Source: DASZUK01 sp963844575 | GTDB taxonomy: Bacteria; Actinomycetota; Acidimicrobiia; Acidimicrobiales; RAAP-2 | Length of the DNA stretch: 64,000 bases | Assembly: GCA_963844575.1 (NCBI GenBank) | Contig: CAWJOU010000005.1 | Coordinates: 2,232,001 to 2,296,000 of the forward strand | Reading direction: 5' to 3' | Shown: positions 23,475 to 30,678 of the stretch, piece after piece | How the letters are laid out: every line of letters begins with the position of its first letter | How positions within the stretch are numbered: position 1 is the stretch's first letter | Notes under the pieces: model-generated | Databases searched by the model: none | The model's input: the letters and a program-made list of their open reading frames with translations, nothing else | What the model was told of the DNA's origin: nothing | Program-made: the position numbers and the translations under genes

Positions 23475-23777
23475 GTGAATTATCTAACAGAGTTCGTCGA
23501 AGAGTTGCGGTTGATTATCAATCCTGAGATGTTACCTGACGGAAACACGCGTCAATTGCTGCGAATTTATGCAGTCCTTGGCCTGTCCTTCGGCAATACC
23601 GTCAAAACGGAGGACGTACATAATGCCTGGGTCGCCTGGATGGCTTCCCAAAACCCCGACCACCCGTCCTTGGTACCATTCGAAATTCTTCCTAGAGATG
23701 TAGCTGCTGAAGATGAGCCTTTTGTCGTAGCGATTAGGACGGTCGCCGAACGATGGAAATCGAAAAAAATTCGTTAA
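23475..23777 (+). CDS. Small conserved protein between the TIR gene and the membrane protein
   Basis: 100 aa, starting 6 bp after the TIR gene. NYLTEFVEELRLIINPEMLP, LLRIYAVLGLSFGNTVKTEDVHNAWVAWMA and LVPFEILPRDVAAEDEPFVVAIRTVAERW match, from memory, a short actinobacterial family of unknown function (possibly DUF7701). No catalytic motif is visible. In that family the VHxAWVAWM and LVPFxxLP motifs are the conserved parts. Its position in a tight run points to a role with the TIR and membrane proteins, perhaps as adaptor or regulator (inference). Confidence 0.6.
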   Translation: MNYLTEFVEELRLIINPEMLPDGNTRQLLRIYAVLGLSFGNTVKTEDVHNAWVAWMASQNPDHPSLVPFEILPRDVAAEDEPFVVAIRTVAERWKSKKIR

Positions 23778-23792
23778 GCCGGGGAGTGAACT

Positions 23793-24317
23793 TTGGAAGA
23801 CGATGAGCTCAACAAAATACTCGCTCCCAATGGGTTCCCCAAGTCTGAGAAAGACAAGGAACAATTCTTCGAGCTGTACAAGATTATGGTGGCTAGTTCT
23901 GAATCTCTCGTATCAAGAAGGCAGGGGGTTAATACTTTTTTTCTAACCATGAACGGGCTCCTTCTAACGGCCATCGGTCTATTTCTTCGAGGGGGTGGAC
24001 TCGCCAAGCTTGAGTCGGCTGGCGTCCTCATCCTTGCCGTAGCTGGAGCGGCACTGTGCGCGGCATGGCGAAGCCTCATTCGGTCATTTGGACAACTTAA
24101 TACTGGGAAATTTTTCGTTATCAATCTAATGGAAAAATTCCTAGCCGCGTCGATATTCACGGCAGAATGGGCGGCGCTCGAAAAGGGAAGTAATCCGAAA
24201 GTCTACAGGTCATTTACGTCGCGCGAGGTTCACGTGCCTTACGCCTTTGGCGCGATCTATCTTATTGTCGCAGTTCTGGCTGGGCTCATCGCTATCGGCG
24301 CCTGGCAGCCAAAGTAG
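23793..24317 (+). CDS. RipA-like octameric-type membrane protein
   Basis: 174 aa from a TTG with GGGGAG upstream. Residues 20-45 (DKEQFFELYKIMVASSESLV then RRQG at 42-45) followed by the membrane helix at 48-66 (NTFFLTMNGLLLTAIGLFL) match the RipA-type membrane proteins I know. Further helices at 74-93 and 150-170. A soluble stretch with FVINLMEKFLAASIFTAEWAAL lies between helices 2 and 3. Proteins of this type are found in bacterial immunity-like contexts but have no settled function. Next to two TIR proteins it is the best candidate for a membrane-acting effector (inference). Confidence 0.65.
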   Translation: MEDDELNKILAPNGFPKSEKDKEQFFELYKIMVASSESLVSRRQGVNTFFLTMNGLLLTAIGLFLRGGGLAKLESAGVLILAVAGAALCAAWRSLIRSFGQLNTGKFFVINLMEKFLAASIFTAEWAALEKGSNPKVYRSFTSREVHVPYAFGAIYLIVAVLAGLIAIGAWQPK

Positions 24318-24448
24318 ATAGGACTCGAGGCGTCGGCTGTTACACAACTGTTCTGGTCACTCATGAGTTGAGTCTTCAGTAAGGCACTCCTAATTATCTG
24401 ACGCAATTAGAATCGCATAGAACCCGGATCCTAAGTGAAAGGCGGCCC
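24318..24448 (+). promoter_or_regulatory. Probable promoter of the TIR-HEAT gene
   Basis: AT-rich 131-bp gap. TTGAGT (24368-24373) and TAATTA (24391-24396) are 17 bp apart, and TAGAAT (24408-24413) is another possible -10. ACTCATGAGT (24359-24368) is a perfect 10-bp palindrome overlapping the -35. The last gene may therefore have its own promoter. Confidence 0.4.
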
Positions 24449-25591
24449 GTGCTTAAGGGCAAGACGGTCATCTTCTTGAGTTGCTCTAGCACCCATGCGG
24501 ACGGCCTCGCTCGTCCCATTCGGGATGCACTAAATCGTATCGGCTATCACGCTGTGATTGTTATGGATGAGCCTCAGCTACGCGGCACGTTTGATCCGGA
24601 GAGTAAAGTTGAAAGCTACATCCAAGCAGCAGATGCGTTCGTAGCACTTTGCACTGAAGATTCACGCATTCCTGAGGGAACGTCGCAGAATATTATCGAT
24701 GAAATTGCCCGGGCAAGAATGCATCCCAGCCTTCGCGATGTTGTGTGCGTTCTAAAGGAACCGTCCGTTAAGCTCCCAAGCAATATTAACCCGACTTGGG
24801 AAGATTTGTCCGCGACCGATCCCGACGGCGCACTAGCCGTAATACTCGGCCAGCTGGGCGCATGGGAGGTCTCCCCACTCGCTTCTTCTTCCCCTGCCGT
24901 TTCGTCATTGGCCCTCTCGGACGAGTTCTTCGATGCGCTATTCAATGGCGTCAGGATTGGGGATCATGAGCTGGCTGAGCGGCGCCTTCTCCATATTTTT
25001 ACTGATGTTCGAAAACAACATCATTACTTGGTAGTAGACGGTATATTTGAACGGTTTCTTGCCGCCAGTGAGACGGAAGAGCCGATTCATGTTCTTTCCA
25101 GTTTTCTAGAAGCTTCTTCGCGAATCGATCCGTCATCGATTTCATTGGATCGAATTGCTCAACTTTCCGAATCTGCGGTTTTCCAGCACCGGAGTTGCGC
25201 AGCAACTATCTTGTGGGGCCTTGCAGAAGTGGCACCAGGCATTGTTCCCCTGGACCTCGTTGCATCACTGGCACGCCCAGCTCATGAGGATTGGTATGTA
25301 TTCTCTCCGGCACTTGCTGCGGCGAAGCAGTTGGCCCTCGTTCGTAAAAGTGCGTGGAACATTTTTTACAAGCTATCTCGCAGCGAAGAAGCCGATGATC
25401 GAAGTTATGCAGCATCATCGGCGATTGCCATTGCAAGAGTTGATCTCGCATTGGTACCGCCAGATCTTGCGAAACATCTGGCGAACGACACTGATTCGAC
25501 GGTGGCAAAAAGCGGTAGGGAGCTTCTTCTGATGATCGGAGGAGTAACGGAGGAACGGCGAGCCAAGGTCTACGGAAAATTTGGGTTGTGA
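24449..25591 (+). CDS. TIR-like domain protein with C-terminal HEAT-type repeats
   Basis: 380 aa from a GTG. Residues 5-135 are a TIR/nucleotide-binding-like fold: KTVIFLSCSSTHADGLARPI, YHAVIVMDEPQLRGTFDPES, ADAFVALCTEDSRIPEGTS, QNIIDEIARAR with candidate Glu85, then VLKEPSVKLPSNINPTWEDL. The same layout is known in predicted TIR-like nucleotide-binding proteins. Residues 160-380 are all-helical repeats (LDRIAQLSESAVFQHRSCAATILWGLAEV; SEEADDRSYAASSAIAIARVD), probably HEAT-like and protein-binding. A sensor- or effector-type TIR next to a ThsB-like TIR is unusual. It shares the low GC of the cassette. Confidence 0.65.
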   Translation: MLKGKTVIFLSCSSTHADGLARPIRDALNRIGYHAVIVMDEPQLRGTFDPESKVESYIQAADAFVALCTEDSRIPEGTSQNIIDEIARARMHPSLRDVVCVLKEPSVKLPSNINPTWEDLSATDPDGALAVILGQLGAWEVSPLASSSPAVSSLALSDEFFDALFNGVRIGDHELAERRLLHIFTDVRKQHHYLVVDGIFERFLAASETEEPIHVLSSFLEASSRIDPSSISLDRIAQLSESAVFQHRSCAATILWGLAEVAPGIVPLDLVASLARPAHEDWYVFSPALAAAKQLALVRKSAWNIFYKLSRSEEADDRSYAASSAIAIARVDLALVPPDLAKHLANDTDSTVAKSGRELLLMIGGVTEERRAKVYGKFGL

Positions 25592-25606
25592 TTTGTAACT
25601 ACTCCA

Positions 25607-25717
25607 ATGATGTCCGAGCCCGAGCTGGCCGAAGCGCTCGACCGGCGGGCCAATGAGAAGCACCGGAGCGTCAGCGCCGTCGCCAGGGACACCCTCCGTC
25701 GATACGTCGTCTCCTGA
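25607..25717 (+). pseudogene. Ribbon-helix-helix antitoxin remnant
   Basis: 36 codons: SEPELAEALDRRANEKHRSV then SAVARDTLRRYVVS. This is the two-helix part of a CopG-type antitoxin without its N-terminal DNA-binding strand, so it is probably truncated. It marks the return to high GC right after the TIR cassette. Confidence 0.45.
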
Positions 25718-25814
25718 CGAGATCGCGGCTCGGAGTCCTGGTGGGCTGACCCCGCCCCGTGAGCCCGCGAAGTGGTCAAAGAAGGTCAACGACCGGGCCG
25801 GGGACCATAGATCG

Positions 25815-25844
25815 CCGGTTCTTATTGTGGGAACCAAGGTCCAC
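25815..25844 (+). repeat. 30-bp imperfect direct repeat, left copy
   Basis: CCGGTTC-T-TATTGTGGGA followed by ACCAAGGTCCAC; 26804-26833 has the same sequence with four mismatches. Both copies contain a small dyad GTGG...CCAC. The pair brackets the VapC/Phd module. Confidence 0.65.
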
Positions 25845-25907
25845 TGAAGTCCGGACTTCGACCGGATGGGTAACAGCGTCTTTCCAGGTTCTGCGCTGAG
25901 CGCCCTT

Positions 25908-26303
25908 CTAGACCGCAATCACGCGGGCGATGTCTCCGATACCCGCGAAGTCTGCCGGGTTCCTGGTCAGCAGGACAGCACCGAGTTCGGCCGCGACTGA
26001 GGCGAGCATCAAGTCGATGCGTCGGGGCCGAGGATTCCTTCCCGACTTCCGGACCGAAGCAGCGATTGCTCCGTAGAGATGAGCGGCGCGAGCGGAGAAG
26101 GGGACAGGGTCGAACTCGTTGAGCACATCGCGATAACGCGCTTCGCGGGCGGCAGCGATCAGGGGATCGTCGTGATGGATGCCGTACGCCAATTCGGCGA
26201 TCGTCAGCGTGCTGACGGCGGCGGCCTCGGCCAACTGGTCCATCTGGTCCGGGAAGTCGATGACGCAAGAAGTGTCGAGCAGGGCGAGAGCGTGTTCAGG
26301 CAC
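25908..26303 (-). CDS. VapC-type PIN-domain toxin
   Basis: 131 aa. The PIN ribonuclease acids are visible: Asp in LLDTSCVIDFPDQ, Glu in STLTIAELAYGI, Asp in PRRIDLMLASVAAELGAVLLTRNPADF with the last acid at the end. Family enzymes cleave specific RNAs such as tRNAs or rRNA. It overlaps the upstream antitoxin by 8 bp, so the two are coupled. The C-terminal GIGDIARVIAV is normal. Complete. Confidence 0.85.
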   Translation of the reverse strand: MPEHALALLDTSCVIDFPDQMDQLAEAAAVSTLTIAELAYGIHHDDPLIAAAREARYRDVLNEFDPVPFSARAAHLYGAIAASVRKSGRNPRPRRIDLMLASVAAELGAVLLTRNPADFAGIGDIARVIAV

Positions 26304-26577
26304 GGCTGTTGAGCGGGTCGTCGTCTACCACCTCGTCGGCGTCGCGCCGGTCTCGGAGCCACGCTTCGCGGTCCACGGCGGTCCCCTTCGCTGGCCGCCG
26401 CGTCGCGAGGTCCTTGGTTTTGGGGAACATCGGTGGTCCGTTCCGCTCGGCGTGCGGGACGACGTCAGCAACGGCGACGCCGTTGCGGGTCACGACGAAG
26501 CTCTCTCCAGCCTCTACCCGGTTGAGGATGTGGGCGTTGTTGTTCCTGAGCTCTCGTTGGGCGATGAGAGTGGCCAC
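26296..26577 (-). CDS. Phd/YefM-type antitoxin
   Basis: 93 aa from a GTG at 26577; the upstream in-frame ATG at 26703 only adds non-conserved residues. IAQRELRNNNAHILNRVEAGESFVVTRNGVAVADVVPH is the Phd DNA-binding domain. The C-terminal part with REAWLRDRRDADEVVDDDP would wrap the toxin. It is a cognate partner of the VapC gene by overlap and probably autoregulates through the short region upstream. Confidence 0.85.
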   Translation of the reverse strand: MATLIAQRELRNNNAHILNRVEAGESFVVTRNGVAVADVVPHAERNGPPMFPKTKDLATRRPAKGTAVDREAWLRDRRDADEVVDDDPLNSRA

Positions 26578-26803
26578 GCACCGAGTGTAGCGCAGTCGTA
26601 GCACTTTCGTAGCTTCTCTGAGTTTTGTCCAGCGCGACCGTCGCCCGCCTTCCGCCGAAGGACAGATCTGGAGTGCGTTCGCGCAAAGGCTCGCTATCTC
26701 CAAGGGAACGGAAGTTCGCGCCGGCTGCCGGACCCGACTGATCGCGACCCCCCAGTCGTCCGGGTCACCCGATGTGGAGCACTGGGCCGGTGATGACGGT
26801 GGA

Positions 26804-26833
26804 CCGGTTCGTATTGTGGGACCCAGGGTCCAC
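26804..26833 (+). repeat. 30-bp imperfect direct repeat, right copy
   Basis: Four mismatches to 25815-25844, 989 bp away. The dyad GTGGGACC-CA-GGGTCCAC is clearer here. Confidence 0.65.
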
Positions 26834-26948
26834 GCGAGGCGACGGCCCGCTCTTCCGCGCGTCGATGTTCTCGCTGCGCGAACCGGGCACCGAGGCGCGG
26901 CGGGTCATCCCCGATGTAGTGACCGAAGGGCTCCCGCCTGACGGGGAT

Positions 26949-26954
26949 TACGCT
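26949..26954 (+). promoter_or_regulatory. -10 hexamer TACGCT, leaderless DUF433 gene
   Basis: First T is 13 nt before the ATG at 26962, and no SD is present. Confidence 0.5.
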
Positions 26955-26961
26955 CGCCGGC

Positions 26962-27195
26962 ATGTCCCGTCTGGATCGGATCACCTCGGACCCGGCCGTC
27001 TGCCACGGCCAGCCGACGGTGCGGGGACTCCGCTACACGGTCGAAAGCCTGCTGGAGCTCCTGGCCTCGGGCATGACGATCGACGACGTCCTCGAAGACC
27101 ATCCCGACCTCGAGCGTGACGATCTCTCGGCCGTGCTGGAGTTCGGTGCGCTGGCGGCCGGACAGCGCCGGGTGGTGCCGCTCGGCGCCGCATGA
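26962..27195 (+). CDS. DUF433 antitoxin
   Basis: 77 aa. DRITSDPAVCHGQPTVRGLRYTVESLLELLASGMTIDDVLEDHP is the standard DUF433 winged-helix signature (ITxxPxxxxGxPxIRGTR type). DUF433 proteins pair with PIN-like DUF5615 toxins, and one follows here with an ATGA overlap. Length is normal. The start is leaderless. Confidence 0.85.
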   Translation: MSRLDRITSDPAVCHGQPTVRGLRYTVESLLELLASGMTIDDVLEDHPDLERDDLSAVLEFGALAAGQRRVVPLGAA

Positions 27196-27422
27196 AGTTC
27201 CTGGTTGACGCTCAACTCCCCGCCAAGCTTGCCCAACTCGATCGGACGGCGGAACACGATGCCGTCCACACCTCGGAGCTTTCGGAAGGGAATCGCACCA
27301 CCGATCAGGCCCTCGCCCGGAAGGCGGACGGTGAAGATCGGGTCGTCGTCACCAAGGACCGAGACTTCCGCGACGGCCATCTCCCGAACCGCCACTTATT
27401 TTCTTCCGGCGTACGTACCTGA
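27192..27422 (+). CDS. DUF5615 PIN-like toxin
   Basis: 76 aa, short for the family (usually 100 or more). MKFLVDAQLPAKLAQL has the first acid; AVHTSELSEGNRTTDQALARKADGEDRVVVTKDRDF has the second acidic cluster (TKDRDF). After HLPNRHLF the sequence is SSGVRT and stops, where relatives continue for another strand and helix. So it may be C-terminally truncated and inactive. Translation is coupled to DUF433. Confidence 0.75.
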   Translation: MKFLVDAQLPAKLAQLDRTAEHDAVHTSELSEGNRTTDQALARKADGEDRVVVTKDRDFRDGHLPNRHLFSSGVRT

Positions 27423-27550
27423 GAGTCGATGGAGTCGATGTGCATTCGATCCGCTGCCTCCGCCGGCGGGACGCCAGGACGGCGCGCGATGCTCGTCCGA
27501 TCGGCCACCTCGACGGTGGTCGGCGAGCCCACGTCCGCAAGGAGGCCCAC

Positions 27551-28036
27551 ATGCCCGACACCGTCTTCCTGACTGATCGCATCGAAGTGACCCGGCCGAT
27601 CTCGGCACCGCCGTCTGCCATCTTCGACATCCTGCGTAGCCCGGCGGGCCACGTGGCCATCGACGGCTCCGGGATGCTGCAGGACTTCACCGGTGAAGCG
27701 GCCGAGAAGGTGGGGGACACGTTCGTCATCCACATGGATCGCGAGTCGCTCAACGACATCCCGCTCGGCAAGTACGACGTGACCGTCCACATCACCGTCT
27801 TCGAACGCGACCGGGAGATAGCTTGGAACCTCGGCCCCGACGTCCCGGTTCCGCACTTCTACGGGTACCGACTGGAGGCCGGCGAGGACGGCGTCACCAA
27901 CGTCACGTCCTACTACGACTGGTCCGAGGTGACCGGTGACCTGAAGGAGCGGTTCCCCATCGTGCCCGATTCCGCCCTCCGGACCACCCTGGGGATCCTG
28001 GACCGAACGGTCAAAAGCGGGTCCGTGAGGCCATGA
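27551..28036 (+). CDS. SRPBCC-family protein
   Basis: 161 aa from the ATG at 27551, preceded by a near-perfect AAGGAGG. IEVTRPISAPPSAIFDILRSPAGHVAIDGSG starts a polyketide-cyclase/START-like fold, with YDVTVHITVFERDREIAWNLGP and VTSYYDWSEVTGDLKERFPIVPDSALRTTLGIL. This is a common actinobacterial single-domain SRPBCC. It binds a hydrophobic ligand; the substrate is unknown. The longer ORF start at 27440 has no support. Confidence 0.85.
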   Translation: MPDTVFLTDRIEVTRPISAPPSAIFDILRSPAGHVAIDGSGMLQDFTGEAAEKVGDTFVIHMDRESLNDIPLGKYDVTVHITVFERDREIAWNLGPDVPVPHFYGYRLEAGEDGVTNVTSYYDWSEVTGDLKERFPIVPDSALRTTLGILDRTVKSGSVRP

Positions 28037-28057
28037 CGGACCCTTCGGAGCTCCCCG

Positions 28058-28235
28058 GTGACCGACCGGGCGGTGGTACTACTGCTTCAAGCACCAGAAG
28101 GTCGAGACCCACGACGAGTGTCATCAGCGGGACCGGATGGGGCCGTACGCCACTCGCGAGGACGCCGAGAACTGGCGGGAACGGGTGGCGGAGCGCAACG
28201 CCGAGTGGGACCGCCAGGAGGAGCAGGAGGGCTGA
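28058..28235 (+). pseudogene. Frameshifted small conserved protein (WYYCFKHQKVE family)
   Basis: One frame gives WYYCFKHQKVETHDECHQRD and MGPYATREDAENWRERVAERN then AEWDRQEEQEG, stopping at 28233-28235. I recognise this as a small widespread actinobacterial protein (YYCLKHxxVE...RLGPYxTREEA). It has no start: a stop lies at 28059-28061. The GTG at 28058 reads VTDRA in another frame and would join if one G were removed from GGCGGTGG (about 28069-28076). The gene is therefore frameshifted at codon 5 or so, or the G count is wrong. Confidence 0.65.
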
Positions 28236-28337
28236 CTGCCTCGCGGGTCGGTCGTCAGGCCGGTGCGAGCGTGGGACCGGACGACGTGCCGGTGGTCCGG
28301 GCCGGACGGGCGGTACGTGACGTGTCATCCTCGTCTG

Positions 28338-28516
28338 ATGTCGCCCACTGCCGACCCGACGGCCGCCAATGTCGAACGCCTGACGTCGGCTTCGAGACCA
28401 AAGCCCGGGCCATCGAAGTCGTTGCCGAAGCCAAGGTTCTCGCTGGGCAAGCCCAGGCGAGGGTAGGCGACGTCGCGCAGCAGGTGGCTGAGCATCTCCC
28501 AGAAACGCGCTCGTGA
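28338..28516 (+). pseudogene. Second frameshifted small gene
   Basis: ATG 28338 opens MSPTADPTAANVERL; one base added near 28382 continues as DVGFETKARAIEVVAEAKV and LAGQAQARVGDVAQQVAEHLPETRS to a stop at 28514-28516. The second half is a good amphipathic helix. The family is not known and the call is weaker than for its neighbours. Confidence 0.4.
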
Positions 28517-28606
28517 TCCTGATGGTCAGAGAGCAGGTGGCCGCGTCGCACACGACGGCTCGAGCGTCATGATGAACCCCTGCCAGATCGGATACAGCTT
28601 CGACGC

Positions 28607-28864
28607 GTGAAGGGCTGGCGAAGACCGGGTACCGCCGTGGCCGTCGCTCGACCTACCCGGTGGGGCAATCCGTTCCGGATCGGATTCGACGGCGACCGTG
28701 ATCAGTGCGTGGAGTTGACCGCGAGGCCTTGTACCGGGGCGAGCTTCCGATCACGATGGAGGACGTCCGTCGCGAACGGATCAGCCGGAATCTGGCCTGC
28801 TGGGTGCCCTCTCGGTACGAGCTGCCACGCCGACGTCCTTCTGGAGGTGGCGAACGATGGGTAG
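28607..28864 (+). pseudogene. DUF4326-like gene with two compensating frameshifts
   Basis: The first frame has AVARPTRWGNPFRIGFDGDRDQCVE, the third block CPLGTSCHADVLLEVAN; both are hallmarks of DUF4326 (RPxxWGNPF...CxCxPxxCHxDVLL). Between them the conserved middle (REALYRGELPITMEDVRRE ... RNLACW) is found only in the other frame (about 28711-28804). So one indel shifts out and a second shifts back. The ORF looks open end to end but encodes nonsense in the middle. Confidence 0.65.
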
Positions 28865-28931
28865 GGGGCAGGCCGGGTGGGCAGTCCTGTGGTGCCCCGC
28901 CAGCCGACCGGGGACCAGCTGCGCCAGGCGC

Positions 28932-30413
28932 TCAACCGTGAGAGGCAACCTTCTCGCCACGTCCAGATCGCACCGGACGTCGGACCCGGGTATTGGCAGC
29001 GTCGGCGTCCTTGACGACGAACAGCGCCAGGACTGCCCCGGCCAGAGCGATAGCCGCGGCCGTCAAGAACGCAGCGTGGTACGCCGTCAAGTTGGCGACC
29101 GTCGCCCCGGCCACCTGGCGGACGGGCCCGACCGCGCTGATCACGGTGCTCAGGAGCGCCACCCCGATCGCTCCGCCGAGCTGGCGGTTGGCATTGAACA
29201 GGGTCGAGGCCCTGCCGGTCGAGGTCGGAGAGATGGTCGCGAAGGCGGCGGCCTGCATGCTGATCATGACGTGAGCAATCGAGTAGCCCAGGCCGAACAT
29301 CAGCACCCGCATCCACCACAGACTGGTGTTCGAGCCGACCAATGCCATCAACCCGGTGCCGACGGCGATGCCGACCAGGCCGGCGGCGATCAGACGACGG
29401 GGGCCGATCCGGGGATACAACAGGCGGCTCACCATCTGGGCGCCGATCAGCACGCCGATGGCCTCCGGAAAGGTGCTGAGGCCCGAGGCCAGCGCCGAGA
29501 GCCCGCGGCCGTCCTGGTAGAAGAGCGGTACGACGAAGAGGATGCCGAAGAAGGCGATCATCGTCATCTCGATCAACATGTTCGACGCCCGGAACATGCG
29601 ATCGCCGAGCAGCCGCAGGTCGACCATCGGTTCTCGGCTGCGTAGCTCCACCACCACCATGGTGGACAGCAGCACGATCCCGGCCAGGATCGGGCCGATC
29701 ACGAGCGGCGACCCCCAGCCCTTGTCCGGGCCCTCCGAGACGCCGTACATCAGGGCCCCCAGACCGATGCCGGCGAGGAAGAACCCGGGCAGGTCGAACC
29801 GTCCTGGCCGGGCCTCGCGCTGCTCGACGACGAAGAGCAACCCGAAGATGAACGCCGCCGCGCCGATGGGGAGGTTCACGTAGAACACCCATCGCCAGGA
29901 AAGGTTGGTGACCAACAGCCCACCGAGCACCGGGCCGGCCGCCGGGGCCAGCGCAGTGGGGATCATCAGGATGCTGGCCAGGCGGACGCGTTCGGCCGGC
30001 GGAAAAGTCCGGTAGAGCATGGCCATGCCGACCGGCGTCAGCATCCCGCCGCCGACCCCCTGGAGGACCCGGAAGACGACCAACTGGGTCAGGCTGCCGG
30101 CAATGCCGCAGAGGGCCGATCCCAAGGTGAAGAGAGCGATCGCCGTCAACAAGGTTCGCTTGCCCCCGAAGCGATCGCCGATCCACCCCGACGCCGGGAT
30201 GAAGACCGCCAGCGAGACGAGGTAGGCGATCACGACGACGTCCACCGACGTCGTCGGGGTGTTGAACTCGCGCCCGATGGTCGGCAGCGCCACGTTGACG
30301 ATCGTGACGTCCATGATGCTCATGAAGAGCGCGCCGACGTACACGACGCTCACGGCGACTCGTTGGTTCATGACGCGTTTGGTGCTGGGGGTGGTGATGG
30401 TGGGCGCGCTCAT
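28932..30413 (-). CDS. DHA2-family (EmrB/QacA) MFS exporter
   Basis: 493 aa with 14 predicted membrane segments. Motif A-like GDRFGGKRTLL lies after helix 2, and motif C-like GPVLGGLLVTNLSWRWVFYVNLP marks an antiporter. It starts with LFMSIMDVTIVNVALPTIGREF, typical of drug exporters of this family. The cytosolic tail is RVRRPVRSGRGEKVASHG. It would export a hydrophobic compound by proton antiport; substrate unknown. No regulator is adjacent. Confidence 0.88.
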   Translation of the reverse strand: MSAPTITTPSTKRVMNQRVAVSVVYVGALFMSIMDVTIVNVALPTIGREFNTPTTSVDVVVIAYLVSLAVFIPASGWIGDRFGGKRTLLTAIALFTLGSALCGIAGSLTQLVVFRVLQGVGGGMLTPVGMAMLYRTFPPAERVRLASILMIPTALAPAAGPVLGGLLVTNLSWRWVFYVNLPIGAAAFIFGLLFVVEQREARPGRFDLPGFFLAGIGLGALMYGVSEGPDKGWGSPLVIGPILAGIVLLSTMVVVELRSREPMVDLRLLGDRMFRASNMLIEMTMIAFFGILFVVPLFYQDGRGLSALASGLSTFPEAIGVLIGAQMVSRLLYPRIGPRRLIAAGLVGIAVGTGLMALVGSNTSLWWMRVLMFGLGYSIAHVMISMQAAAFATISPTSTGRASTLFNANRQLGGAIGVALLSTVISAVGPVRQVAGATVANLTAYHAAFLTAAAIALAGAVLALFVVKDADAANTRVRRPVRSGRGEKVASHG

Positions 30414-30678
30414 TGGCCGCGCCTGGCTCCGCCGATCACGGAGTCAAGGGCCGGGCGCTGCACACTTGACGATTGTACGGTCTCGGCCTGAGCAGTCGGC
30501 CGGCCGGACCGCCACATCTGGGCCTGGTGCAGGTATGCAGGTATGTGAGTCCGACGCGGTGCGGCCGGATGTCAGTCCGTCAGTTCGGTAAGCGCTCCGG
30601 CGAGAAGCCAACGGCGTCGAGATCCTCGGGCGAACATGACCGGCACGGTCATCGGGGAGATGTCGGGCGACCGCCCGT

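Larger units (their letters stand above)
26578..26961. other. Stretch without a supported gene; carries the right 30-bp repeat
   Basis: 384 bp between two toxin-antitoxin modules. No ORF on either strand looks conserved. It holds the second copy of the 30-bp repeat (26804-26833) and the promoter of the DUF433 gene (TACGCT at 26949). Confidence 0.45.

Noticed and set aside
23088..24317. Complete classical Thoeris (ThsA plus ThsB)
   Set aside because: No SIR2-SLOG or macro-domain ThsA is present; only the ThsB-like part fits, so the system is reported as a candidate with a different effector.
24318..24340. Possible copy of the tRNA 3' half (ACTCGAG)
   Set aside because: Only about eight bases match the T arm region; far too short for an attachment site.
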